Under the pieces are notes generated by a model. It searched no databases, had not been told where the DNA came from, and worked only from the letters and a program-made list of their open reading frames with translations. From Victivallis lenta (lineage in GTDB: Bacteria; Verrucomicrobiota; Lentisphaeria; Victivallales; Victivallaceae): 64,000 nucleotides of DNA. The stretch spans positions 248,001 through 312,000 of the forward strand of contig NZ_VUNS01000003.1 of the NCBI RefSeq assembly GCF_009695545.1, written 5' to 3'. The stretch's first letter is position 1, and each line of letters starts with the position of its first letter. Both the position numbers and the translations under genes were made by a program. This document shows positions 56,956 to 64,000 of the stretch, piece by piece.

Positions 56956-57951
56956 ATGAAACGAATCGCTGTCGCCGGGGTCGCGCATATTCATATGCCG
57001 CACTTCGCCAAGCTGTTGAAGGAACGTCCGGGATTCGAAGTCGTCTCGGTCTGGGATCACGATGCGTCCCGGGCGGAGAAGTATGCCAAAGAGCTCGGCT
57101 GCGGTGTCGCCGCAAGTTGCGAGGCGCTCTGCCGGGATGGTTCCGCCGATGCGGTCGTCGTCTGTTCGGAGACCGACCGCCACAAGGGAATTGTTCCGCT
57201 CGCCGCGAAGGCCGGAAAACATCTGTTCGTCGAGAAGCCGCTCGGATTTTCCGCCGCGGATGCGCTCGCCATGGCCGATGCGGTCCGCGAAGCGGGCGTG
57301 CTGTTCCAGACCGGCTACTTCATGCGCGGATCTTCCGTGCATCAGGCGCTGAAGAAGATGGTGAATGACGGTGTGTTCGGCCGGATCACCCGCGTGCGCC
57401 ACGTGAACTGCCACCACGGTTCGCTCGGCGGCTGGTTCGATACGGATTACCGCTGGATGGCCGATCCGACCGTCGCGGGCTGCGGCGCCTTCGGGGATCT
57501 CGGCACCCATTCGCTCGATATCCTGATGTGGCTTTTCGGCAAGCCGGAGCTGGTCACCGGCGATATCCGGACGATAACCGGCCGGTACGGCGAAAACTGC
57601 GACGAAACCGGCACCGCGCTTCTGAAATTCCCGGGCGGAATCGCCGGCACGCTTTCGGGCGGCTGGGTCGATGTCATGAATCCGGTGACTTGCGAAATCA
57701 GCGGCACGGAAGGCTTTGCCTATGTGCGCAACGGCGAGCTTTTCGTGAAATCCTCGAAACTCGACGGCGCCGACGGTTCTTCTCCGTGGAAGGAGCTGCC
57801 GGCCGAGCTGCCGCACGCCTTCACGCTTTTCCTCGACGCTGTCGAAGGAAAGAGCGTCCCGCTGGTGACTGCGGACGAGGCCGCCGCGCGCAACGTCGTC
57901 ATGGAAGCGATCTATCGGGCCGCACGCACGGCGACCTGGGTCAAACCCTGA
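56956..57951 (+). CDS. Gfo/Idh/MocA family oxidoreductase
   Basis: The product has 331 residues. RIAVAGVAHIHMPHFAKLL is the Rossmann start, VVVCSETDRHKGIVPLAAKA and LFVEKPLGFSAADALAMADA the cofactor and Glu-Lys-Pro region, and GCGAFGDLGTHSLDILMWLF the catalytic Asp/His segment. It lacks the basic tail of its neighbour. GGAGG lies 6 bases before the ATG at 56956. It probably acts on the same or a related sugar; the substrate is unknown. Confidence 0.92.
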   Translation: MKRIAVAGVAHIHMPHFAKLLKERPGFEVVSVWDHDASRAEKYAKELGCGVAASCEALCRDGSADAVVVCSETDRHKGIVPLAAKAGKHLFVEKPLGFSAADALAMADAVREAGVLFQTGYFMRGSSVHQALKKMVNDGVFGRITRVRHVNCHHGSLGGWFDTDYRWMADPTVAGCGAFGDLGTHSLDILMWLFGKPELVTGDIRTITGRYGENCDETGTALLKFPGGIAGTLSGGWVDVMNPVTCEISGTEGFAYVRNGELFVKSSKLDGADGSSPWKELPAELPHAFTLFLDAVEGKSVPLVTADEAAARNVVMEAIYRAARTATWVKP

Positions 57952-57979
57952 TTTCCGGGGCACATGCCCATGAAATATG

Positions 57980-58025
57980 CAGCGGGCTCCGGAGGAAGGC
58001 GAAACGCCTCCTCCGGGGCCCGCTG
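57980..58025. terminator. Long hairpin between convergent genes
   Basis: The left arm (57980-58001, starting CAGCGGGC) pairs with the right arm (58005-58025, ending GCCCGCTG) over about 20 base pairs with small bulges, around AAA. No T-run follows on either strand. Confidence 0.5.
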
Positions 58026-58050
58026 TGTTCTGAGCGAGTTGTATCGAGGG

Positions 58051-59550
58051 TCAGCTCCGTTCGATCTGAAGACGGCCTTTCGCCAGGAGCCAGCGGACCG
58101 GACAGAGCCGGTCGAGAAAACGCCGGTCGTGGCTGACCAGCAGCAGCGCGCACTGCGCTGCGGCCAGCGCCGTCTCGAGACACTCCACCGACGGCAGGTC
58201 GAGGTGGTTGGTCGGCTCATCCATGACCAGCAGCTCGATGTCGTCATTCACTCCGAGAGCGAGGTGCAGTTTCCGCAGTTCCCCGGGGCTCAGCCGTTCC
58301 GAGGCCAGCACCCGTTCGGGGGACGACCCGAGGTTGTGGATGATCCGCATGACCGACCCGCGCTGCCGGACCGATAGCGAAGCGAGCTTTTCCGCGATTG
58401 CCTCGCGCTCGCTTTTTTCGATCTCCTGCGGCAGGTACAACATCCGTTCCGGATCGATCCGCAATTCGGGCAGAATACGGCGGATCAGCGTCGATTTGCC
58501 GAGGCCGTTGCCGCCGGCGATGCCGATCCGGTCGGCAGGAGCCATCTCCAGTGCCGGATGGTCGAGAAAACGACCGCCGCCGAGCCTGATGCGTCCGGCC
58601 GGGAGAGAGAAAAGCACATTTCGTTTCGACCGGACTCCGTAAGGAATATCGAACCGGTACGATTCGTCCGCTACCGTCCCGAGCCCGGCGACTTCGGCGG
58701 CCTGCCGTTCGACCCGGACGCGCTGGCGTTTTACGAGGTTGTCGGCGGCTGAGCTCCGGCCGGTGACGCGGGCGGCGTCGATCCGTCCCTTGCCGTCATG
58801 ATCGTGCCGCGCAAGCTTCCGCTTCGAATTTTTCGCCTGAGCCGCTTCGGCCTTGCCGCGGCGGCGCTGAAGTTCGCGCTTCATGCGGTCGAGTTCGGCT
58901 TTTTCGGTCGAAAGCGTGGCGCGCAACGTTTCGCGTTCGATTTCGCGCCGGCGCTTCCCTTCCGAATATCCGCCGGAACGCATGATGACGGAACCCGGCT
59001 CGATGAACAGGCACTGTTCGCAGAATTCGTCCAGCAGCGTACGGTCGTGGCTGACCAGAAGGCCGATTCCGCCGAAGCTGCGCAGCGCGTTGCGAAGCTG
59101 TTCCGACGATGCCGCATCGAGGTGGTTGGTCGGTTCGTCGAGGAGCAGGATGTCATATCCGCCAATCAGCGCACAGCCGATCTGGGAGCGCTTGCGTTCA
59201 CCGAACGACAGCGTGTGCCAGCGGACGGCCCAGTCGGAACCGATTCCGAGCGTGTCGCGCAGCTCCGCCGCGAACCGTCCCGGAGAAACGATCAGCTCCT
59301 CCAGCTCCGGCGGCACGGCATCGCACTCCTGGCTGCACAGGAAGAACCGCCCCTCGCGGTCCACCCGGCCGGACTCCGGCCGGAGCTCCCCGGCCGCCAG
59401 TTTCAGCAGCGTGGTTTTCCCGCCGCCGTTGAAGCCGACGACACCGGTCCAGCCGCCGGGAAATACGCAGGAGAGATCGTCGAACAGCACGCCGGCCGCC
59501 GACGGATAACCGAAAACAAGATGCGAAAAAGAGAGAAAAGGTACAGACAT
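58051..59550 (-). CDS. ABC-F family ATPase
   Basis: The product has 499 residues with two ABC domains and no membrane helices. Domain 1: Walker A GFNGGGKTT (residues 39-47), signature LSFGE, Walker B LLLDEPTNHLD. The linker is long, basic and helical (LDRMKRELQRRRGKAEAAQA onward). Domain 2: GGNGLGKST, LSPGE, LVMDEPTNHLD. ABC-F proteins act on the ribosome, either as translation factors or to protect against antibiotics. The short length and missing C-terminal extension are closer to resistance-type or uncharacterised subfamilies than to EttA or Uup, but this is not decisive. Confidence 0.9.
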   Translation of the reverse strand: MSVPFLSFSHLVFGYPSAAGVLFDDLSCVFPGGWTGVVGFNGGGKTTLLKLAAGELRPESGRVDREGRFFLCSQECDAVPPELEELIVSPGRFAAELRDTLGIGSDWAVRWHTLSFGERKRSQIGCALIGGYDILLLDEPTNHLDAASSEQLRNALRSFGGIGLLVSHDRTLLDEFCEQCLFIEPGSVIMRSGGYSEGKRRREIERETLRATLSTEKAELDRMKRELQRRRGKAEAAQAKNSKRKLARHDHDGKGRIDAARVTGRSSAADNLVKRQRVRVERQAAEVAGLGTVADESYRFDIPYGVRSKRNVLFSLPAGRIRLGGGRFLDHPALEMAPADRIGIAGGNGLGKSTLIRRILPELRIDPERMLYLPQEIEKSEREAIAEKLASLSVRQRGSVMRIIHNLGSSPERVLASERLSPGELRKLHLALGVNDDIELLVMDEPTNHLDLPSVECLETALAAAQCALLLVSHDRRFLDRLCPVRWLLAKGRLQIERS

Positions 59551-59702
59551 AACGATTTTCCGAAATAAAAAAAAAGTTTTGTGCGAAAACGTTTTTTTAC
59601 TTCAGAAACGCATGTGCTACCCCCTGTTGCGGTTGATATGATAAAATACTATAAATCCGCTTGCGGAAAAAGTCAAGCCGGATGTCGCGGATAACCGGGT
59701 CT

Positions 59703-60800
59703 CTACCGGCGGGCCGGCGCGAAAGTCTCGTTTTCGGAGAAGCGGACCGCCGCCTGAATGGCTCGGGGCGGTTCATCCGGATTCTGCGTCCGCCAGCGGA
59801 TCAGCTCGAGAGCACGGTACGCCTGATCTTTCAGTTCGGCGGAGAAAAGCGCCGGCCGGGGGCAGTAGAATTCCGCCTCCTGCCGGTCGCCGAAGGTCAG
59901 CACCGACATGTCCTCCGGCACCCGGAAGCCGATGTCGCGCAGCCCTGAGATCACCGCCCAGTAGAAGCTCAGCGGGCAGACGACGGCGCTGTAACCGGCG
60001 ATTTCCCGTTTCCGTTCGTTGAATGCCTGCCGGATCGCATGGTGGGCCAGCTGGAAAAACGGCACCTCCAGCGACATCATCGATGAATTGTACTCCACAT
60101 CCGGATATTTAGCCCGGAACACCTGCCCGAAACCGGTCAGGCTCGGATGAATCGAGGCAAGAATTCCGTATTCCCGGACCAGCTGGTCCACCAGGAAAAT
60201 GCGGCGGTGCCCGAGTTCGTACAGCCGGTCGCAGGGTTCTTCCATTCTGGCGTCATTCAGATAATAGACCGAATCGCGGCCGATATGTTCCGCACTGGAG
60301 CAGACCGCGACGACCGGCTTGGCGGGCGAACACAGTTTCTCAAGCAGAATCCGCGGCATTTTCTCCGCCTGCTGGATCATGGTCAGGGCAAGTGCGTCGC
60401 AGTTCTGCCAGAGATCGAGCAGCGAACGGTCCTCCCAGCTTCTCGCATTGACGACTTTGAGCAGCCAGTTGGCCTCTTCGCAGGCCTGGGAGAAGTACAT
60501 GACGGTATCGAGGGTCTCCGGCGCCGCCCAGGCGGGCTGGACCAGCCCGAGGATTTTCTGCACCTTCTGCTCGGGAATCTCATTGCAGACGAAGGTTCCG
60601 CTGCCGTGGTTGCGCTCGAGGATTCCCTCCTGCACCAGTGCGCTCACCGCCTTGCGCAGCGTCATGTAGCTGACGCCGATCTGGACGGCGAGCTCCCGTT
60701 CGGGAGGCAGGACGGAGCCGCGCGCGAAATTGCCGATCCGGATCTCCTTTGCGATCCACTCTCTGGCCATATCCGCCTTCGTCATGCGCTGTTCATCCAT
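59703..60800 (-). CDS. GntR-type HTH regulator with LacI-like sugar-binding domain
   Basis: The product has 365 residues. The winged helix is MAREWIAKEIRIGNFARGSV, LPPERELAVQIGVSYMTLRK and LVQEGILERNHGSGTFVCNE. The following 270 residues resemble a sugar-binding domain (YELGHRRIFLVDQLVREYGI; YSAVVCPLSFYWAVISGLRD; PEDMSVLTFGDRQEAEFY). The ATG at 60800 has GGGGTGG upstream; a GTG lies one codon before. It follows a prepilin-like gene on the same strand and is likely the repressor at the palindromes upstream of that gene. Confidence 0.88.
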   Translation of the reverse strand: MDEQRMTKADMAREWIAKEIRIGNFARGSVLPPERELAVQIGVSYMTLRKAVSALVQEGILERNHGSGTFVCNEIPEQKVQKILGLVQPAWAAPETLDTVMYFSQACEEANWLLKVVNARSWEDRSLLDLWQNCDALALTMIQQAEKMPRILLEKLCSPAKPVVAVCSSAEHIGRDSVYYLNDARMEEPCDRLYELGHRRIFLVDQLVREYGILASIHPSLTGFGQVFRAKYPDVEYNSSMMSLEVPFFQLAHHAIRQAFNERKREIAGYSAVVCPLSFYWAVISGLRDIGFRVPEDMSVLTFGDRQEAEFYCPRPALFSAELKDQAYRALELIRWRTQNPDEPPRAIQAAVRFSENETFAPARR

Positions 60801-60896
60801 CACGGAACCACCCCGGTTGTCTTGTCGATATCCCGGTTACAATACCACCGGATTCGCAGATATCAAATGAATTTTCCGGGGAAGCGCCGTTTTCTC

Positions 60897-61649
60897 CTAC
60901 CGGCGGACGCCTACGCTGTTGACTTCGTTCAGCGCCACATCGGCCACGTGCAGGTCGAACCAGAGGATATTCTTTCTCTGGTTGTGGCGGAAGGAGAACT
61001 CAAAACCGGCGTCGCCGCGCGAGGAATCGGTATAGTTGTTCAGCTGATCGCCATTCTGGAAGGCATAATCATTCCCGGCGCCGCCGGAATAAAAACCCAT
61101 TTCGCCGATAAACACTGTGGTGGAAGGCTGCGGGAACACACCGACTCCTCCGTCAGTCGTCGCCCGCGAAGTCGGCTTGACGACATAATAATTGGTCGCG
61201 CCGGAACTGCCATCCTTGTAGGAGCGCCAGTTGGTAAGGCCGTACCAGGTGACCAGAGGGCCGAAGCCGTACATGGAGTAGCTGATCCGGTCGATATTCG
61301 AGGTGCTGAACGGGTTGGACGGGCAGTGCAGCGAGCCGGTTTCGCGCCTTCTGGCGGCTTCGGTCCAGTCGTGAGTCACCTTGTTGTCCATGCCGAGGTA
61401 CGGCATCAGCAGCCAGCTCCAGGCGTTGCAGTTGGCTCCCAGCACCGCGGCCGGCTTGGAGGGCGGATAGTATGTGTAGTCCCCCGCGTACAGGGCCAGG
61501 CCGGTCCCGACCTGCTTGAGGTTGCTTGTACAAGTCGCCTTGCGGCCCGATTCCCGCGCCCTGGACAGGGCCGGCAGCAGCATCGAAGCCAGAATCGCGA
61601 TGATCGCGATCACCACCAAGAGTTCAATCAGCGTAAAATTTCTTTTCAT
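60897..61649 (-). CDS. Prepilin-like (pseudopilin) protein with altered H-X9-DG motif
   Basis: The product has 250 residues. MKRN precedes [16 protein letters not shown] and [15 protein letters not shown]. The C-terminal motif region reads FRHNQRKNILWFDLHVADV, so the Gly after Asp is replaced by Leu. The middle has many aromatic residues (NAWSWLLMPYLGMDN; YGFGPLVTWYGLTNWRS). No hydrolase gene adjoins it in the window; its partner is the GntR-type regulator 96 bases downstream. Confidence 0.9.
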   Translation of the reverse strand: MKRNFTLIELLVVIAIIAILASMLLPALSRARESGRKATCTSNLKQVGTGLALYAGDYTYYPPSKPAAVLGANCNAWSWLLMPYLGMDNKVTHDWTEAARRRETGSLHCPSNPFSTSNIDRISYSMYGFGPLVTWYGLTNWRSYKDGSSGATNYYVVKPTSRATTDGGVGVFPQPSTTVFIGEMGFYSGGAGNDYAFQNGDQLNNYTDSSRGDAGFEFSFRHNQRKNILWFDLHVADVALNEVNSVGVRR

Positions 61650-61684
61650 TCCCGGCTCTCCGTGTCAGGTTGAGTAATTTTTGA

Positions 61685-61732
61685 TATAGCACTTTGCTAC
61701 ATGTTGTTGATTTATTATACCAAAGTGCTATA
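61685..61732. promoter_or_regulatory. Operator pair for the GntR-type regulator (candidate)
   Basis: TATAGCACTTTG (61685-61696) and CAAAGTGCTATA (61721-61732) are perfect 12-base inverted arms 24 bases apart. The first is part of a full palindrome TAGCA-CTT-TGCTA (61687-61699). The second lies in the promoter spacer. Confidence 0.65.
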
Positions 61733-61742
61733 CAAATGTCAA
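61714..61742 (-). promoter_or_regulatory. Consensus sigma70 promoter of the prepilin-GntR unit
   Basis: On the minus strand TTGACA (61737-61742) and TATAAT (61714-61719) are 17 bases apart, both at full consensus. CCTA precedes the -35 box. Confidence 0.85.
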
Positions 61743-61841
61743 TAGGCATTTCAAAAATTTTTGAAAAAAATAATTGCAGCGGCCCGAAAACGGCCGGTTT
61801 CCCGGGATTTCAAAAACCGGATATTTTTTCCGGACGGAATG

Positions 61842-61870
61842 TTGTGAAAGCGGTAAAACGGCGGTATATT
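61842..61870 (+). promoter_or_regulatory. Promoter of the pyr operon
   Basis: TTGTGA (61842-61847) and TATATT (61865-61870) are 17 bases apart. The leader is too short for a PyrR attenuator before pyrR. Confidence 0.55.
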
Positions 61871-61907
61871 GAGTAAAGTAAAATTTCATTCTTGCTCGGA
61901 GTAATTC

Positions 61908-62456
61908 ATGACGCTCAAGAAACGCCTTTACACGGCCGCGGAGACGGCTGCGGCGATCGACCGGATGGCGGCGGCCATCGTCGAGGACTGCCGTGCCGCC
62001 CGCGAGGAAGATTTCGCCCTGGTCGGACTTTATCAGCAGGGAGTTCCGCTGGCGGAGCGGCTCTGCGCGGCCATTGAGACGCTGTCCGGCCGCCGGCCGC
62101 CGATGGCGATGCTCGACATTTCTCTCTACCGCGACGATTTCGGGAAGAGAAGCGCTCTGCCGCTGATCCGCGAAACGGTTATTCCGTTCGATGTGAACGA
62201 CACCAGGATCATTCTCGTCGACGACGTGCTTTCGACCGGGCGCACCATCCGGGCCGCGCTCGATGCACTGACCGATTACGGCCGTCCCGGCATCATCCGG
62301 CTCGCGGTGCTGGTCGACCGGGGCAGCCCGGAGTTCCCGATCCGCGCCGACTATGTCGGATTCGCCTGCAATCCCCCGGCGGACCACAAGGTTGCGGTCC
62401 GTTTCGACGATGACGATTCGGCGGAGAGCGGCATTTATGAAGTCGAGTGGAAGTAA
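61908..62456 (+). CDS. pyrR: PyrR-like uracil phosphoribosyltransferase/regulator
   Basis: The product has 182 residues. The PRPP-binding loop is [20 protein letters not shown], with [14 protein letters not shown] and [20 protein letters not shown] as in PyrR. PyrR binds UMP and pyr mRNA in many bacteria and has weak uracil phosphoribosyltransferase activity. No RNA hairpin typical of its target is visible here, so a purely enzymatic or other role is possible. GGAG precedes the ATG; pyrB follows 29 bases later. Confidence 0.93.
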   Translation: MTLKKRLYTAAETAAAIDRMAAAIVEDCRAAREEDFALVGLYQQGVPLAERLCAAIETLSGRRPPMAMLDISLYRDDFGKRSALPLIRETVIPFDVNDTRIILVDDVLSTGRTIRAALDALTDYGRPGIIRLAVLVDRGSPEFPIRADYVGFACNPPADHKVAVRFDDDDSAESGIYEVEWK

Positions 62457-62485
62457 CGAAACAATTCAGAACCAAGAGTCGCCTT

Positions 62486-63412
62486 ATGGAATGGACCAGA
62501 AAAGATCTGCTCAGTCTGTATGACCTGAGTCCCGAGGAGATCACCTTCCTCCTCGACACCGCGGAGGAGTTCAAGAAAGTCTCCGAACGCAAAGTCAAGA
62601 AAGTCCCGGCCCTCCGCGGTAAAACCGTGGTCAACTTCTTCGTCGAGCCGAGCACGCGTACGCGGGTCTCGTTCGAGCTTGCCGAACAGCGTCTTTCGGC
62701 GGACATCGTGAATATGCAGGCGCAGGTCAGCAGCCTCAAGAAGGGCGAGACGCTGCTCGATACCGTGCGCAACATCGAGGCGCTGCAGGTCGATCTCGTC
62801 GTCATGCGCCACAGCACGCCGGGCGCGCAGGACTTCATCGCACAGCATCTGAAGTGCGGCGTGGTGAACGCCGGCGACGGCGCCCACAGCCACCCGACCC
62901 AGGCGCTGCTCGACATCTTCACGATCCGCGAAAAAATGGGCCGGATCAAGGGGCTGAACGTAACCATCCTCGGCGACATCCTCCACAGCCGGGTGGCGCG
63001 CAGCAACATGTGGGGGCTGCTGAAGCTCGGAGCGAACGTGACGCTCGCCGGCCCCTCGACCCTCGTTCCGCGCGAATTCGAAGCGGTCGGCGTCAAGGTC
63101 TGCCACAATCTGAAGGACGCGGTCCGCGACGCGGATGTCGTGAATTTGCTCCGCATCCAGCACGAGCGGCAGGCGGCGGGCTTTTTTCCGAGCACCTCCG
63201 AATACGCCCGGTTCTTCGGAATCAACCGCGAAACCATGAAACTCATGAAGCCGGATGCGCTGATCATGCATCCGGGCCCGATCAACCGTGACGTCGAAAT
63301 CACCAGCGAAGTCGCCGACGGGCCGAATTCGGTCATTCTCGAACAGGTAACCAATGGATTGGCGGTCCGCATGGCGGTGCTTTTCCTCGTAGCGGGGTGT
63401 GTGCAGAAATGA
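62486..63412 (+). CDS. pyrB: Aspartate carbamoyltransferase catalytic subunit
   Basis: The product has 308 residues. [20 protein letters not shown] is the carbamoyl-phosphate site, [15 protein letters not shown] the second, and [15 protein letters not shown] the aspartate site that separates it from ornithine carbamoyltransferase. It makes carbamoyl aspartate. I prefer the ATG at 62486 with AAGAG upstream; a GTG at 62447 inside pyrR would add 13 residues. Its stop overlaps the pyrC start. No pyrI lies next to it. Confidence 0.96.
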   Translation: MEWTRKDLLSLYDLSPEEITFLLDTAEEFKKVSERKVKKVPALRGKTVVNFFVEPSTRTRVSFELAEQRLSADIVNMQAQVSSLKKGETLLDTVRNIEALQVDLVVMRHSTPGAQDFIAQHLKCGVVNAGDGAHSHPTQALLDIFTIREKMGRIKGLNVTILGDILHSRVARSNMWGLLKLGANVTLAGPSTLVPREFEAVGVKVCHNLKDAVRDADVVNLLRIQHERQAAGFFPSTSEYARFFGINRETMKLMKPDALIMHPGPINRDVEITSEVADGPNSVILEQVTNGLAVRMAVLFLVAGCVQK

Positions 63413-64000
63413 ACGGCAAAAGCTATATTTTCAAGGGCGCGCGGGTCATCGACCCGGCGCGCGGTGTTGACGCGGTCATGGATATCGGCGTGGCGGAGGG
63501 CCGCGTCGTCGATCCGGGGCAGATCGCCAACCCGGAGGTCGTCGATCTCAGCGGGAAGATTCTCTCGCCGGGCTTCATCGACCTGCATGTGCATCTGCGC
63601 CAGCCCGGCAACAACATGGCCGAGACCATCGCCTCCGGCACGGCTGCTGCGGCGGCGGGCGGCTTCACCAGCATCGTCGCGATGCCGAATACGAATCCGC
63701 CGGCCGACACTGCCGGCGCGATCGAGTTCCTGCGCCAGACCGCCGCGCAGAAGGGAGTGGTGCATGTGCTCCCGTGCGGCTGCATGACCAAGAACTACGA
63801 GGGCAGGGAGATGGCCGGTATCGGTTCGCTGAAGGCCGCCGGCGTGGTTGCCCTCAGTGACGACGGCCGCTGCATTCAGGACCATTCGCTCATGCGCCAT
63901 GTGGTCGAATACGCGAAATCCTTCAATCTGCCGATTCTCGACCACTGCGAGGAGAAGACGCTCGCGGCCGATGGCGTCATGAACGAAGGGAAATGGTCCG
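63409..64000 (+). CDS. pyrC: Dihydroorotase, 3' end outside window
   Basis: The visible 197 residues begin [22 protein letters not shown]. The metal-binding [19 protein letters not shown], then [32 protein letters not shown] and [11 protein letters not shown] fit the type I dihydroorotase class. It closes carbamoyl aspartate to dihydroorotate. The ATG overlaps the pyrB stop (ATGA), indicating coupled translation. Confidence 0.95.
   Translation, partial: MNGKSYIFKGARVIDPARGVDAVMDIGVAEGRVVDPGQIANPEVVDLSGKILSPGFIDLHVHLRQPGNNMAETIASGTAAAAAGGFTSIVAMPNTNPPADTAGAIEFLRQTAAQKGVVHVLPCGCMTKNYEGREMAGIGSLKAAGVVALSDDGRCIQDHSLMRHVVEYAKSFNLPILDHCEEKTLAADGVMNEGKWS

Noticed and set aside
55243-57963. Minus-strand open frame of 906 codons
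   Set aside because: It overlaps two clear oxidoreductase genes on the plus strand and a promoter region with operators.
61871-61907. PyrR-dependent attenuator in the pyr leader
   Set aside because: The leader between the promoter and pyrR is under 40 bases and holds no hairpin with a T-run; the pyrR-pyrB gap also lacks one.

Overview
The window is GC-rich, densely coded bacterial chromosome. It most resembles a Lentisphaerota organism of the Victivallis type. That placement rests on five genes for prepilin-like proteins with an FTLIELL(V/I)VIAIIAIL N-terminus, most with a C-terminal H-X9-DG motif, set among very diverse glycoside hydrolases and LacI/GntR-type regulators. It is inference from gene content; no 16S gene is present. 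I see no phage, insertion sequence or CRISPR array.

Layout. 1-3.9 kb: a minus-strand group of LacI regulator, GH50-like secreted hydrolase and prepilin-like protein cut by the window edge. 4.1 kb: tRNA-Thr(TGT), then a decayed coding remnant. 4.9-18.2 kb: mostly housekeeping or solitary genes: rhaA, a GT39-like membrane glycosyltransferase, gap-pgk, an orphan HTH-methyltransferase, an unknown gene, a signal peptidase, an alkaline phosphatase, a TtcA-like gene, a DnaJ-TPR protein, a response regulator and an HNH protein. 18.3-29.9 kb: a carbohydrate locus built around one divergent promoter. Leftward it encodes a GntR regulator, a prepilin-like protein and a 1094-residue secreted hydrolase; rightward an IclR regulator, an SDR dehydrogenase, two hydrolases without signal peptides and an enolase-superfamily sugar-acid dehydratase. 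30-42.7 kb: core genes: PPK2, two paralogous unknown membrane-anchored proteins, xerD, a DJ-1 protein, tgt, larC, HU, hisS, adk-map-infA and ackA-pta. 43-61.7 kb: three further pseudopilin-linked carbohydrate groups, an AraC/PocR regulator beside a sugar-kinase-like gene, two Gfo/Idh/MocA oxidoreductases and an ABC-F protein. 61.9-64 kb: pyrR-pyrB-pyrC, the last cut by the window edge.

How it works together. The core genes give glycolysis, acetate formation with ATP gain, pyrimidine synthesis and translation functions. The accessory genes repeat one pattern: a sugar-type regulator, one prepilin-like protein and one large secreted hydrolase, sometimes with a solute-binding protein. Several of these groups have near-consensus promoters with palindromes in or beside the core elements, so each looks like a self-contained, substrate-regulated unit. 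The recurring pairing of one pseudopilin with one hydrolase is the most interesting feature of the window; its function is not established by the sequence alone.
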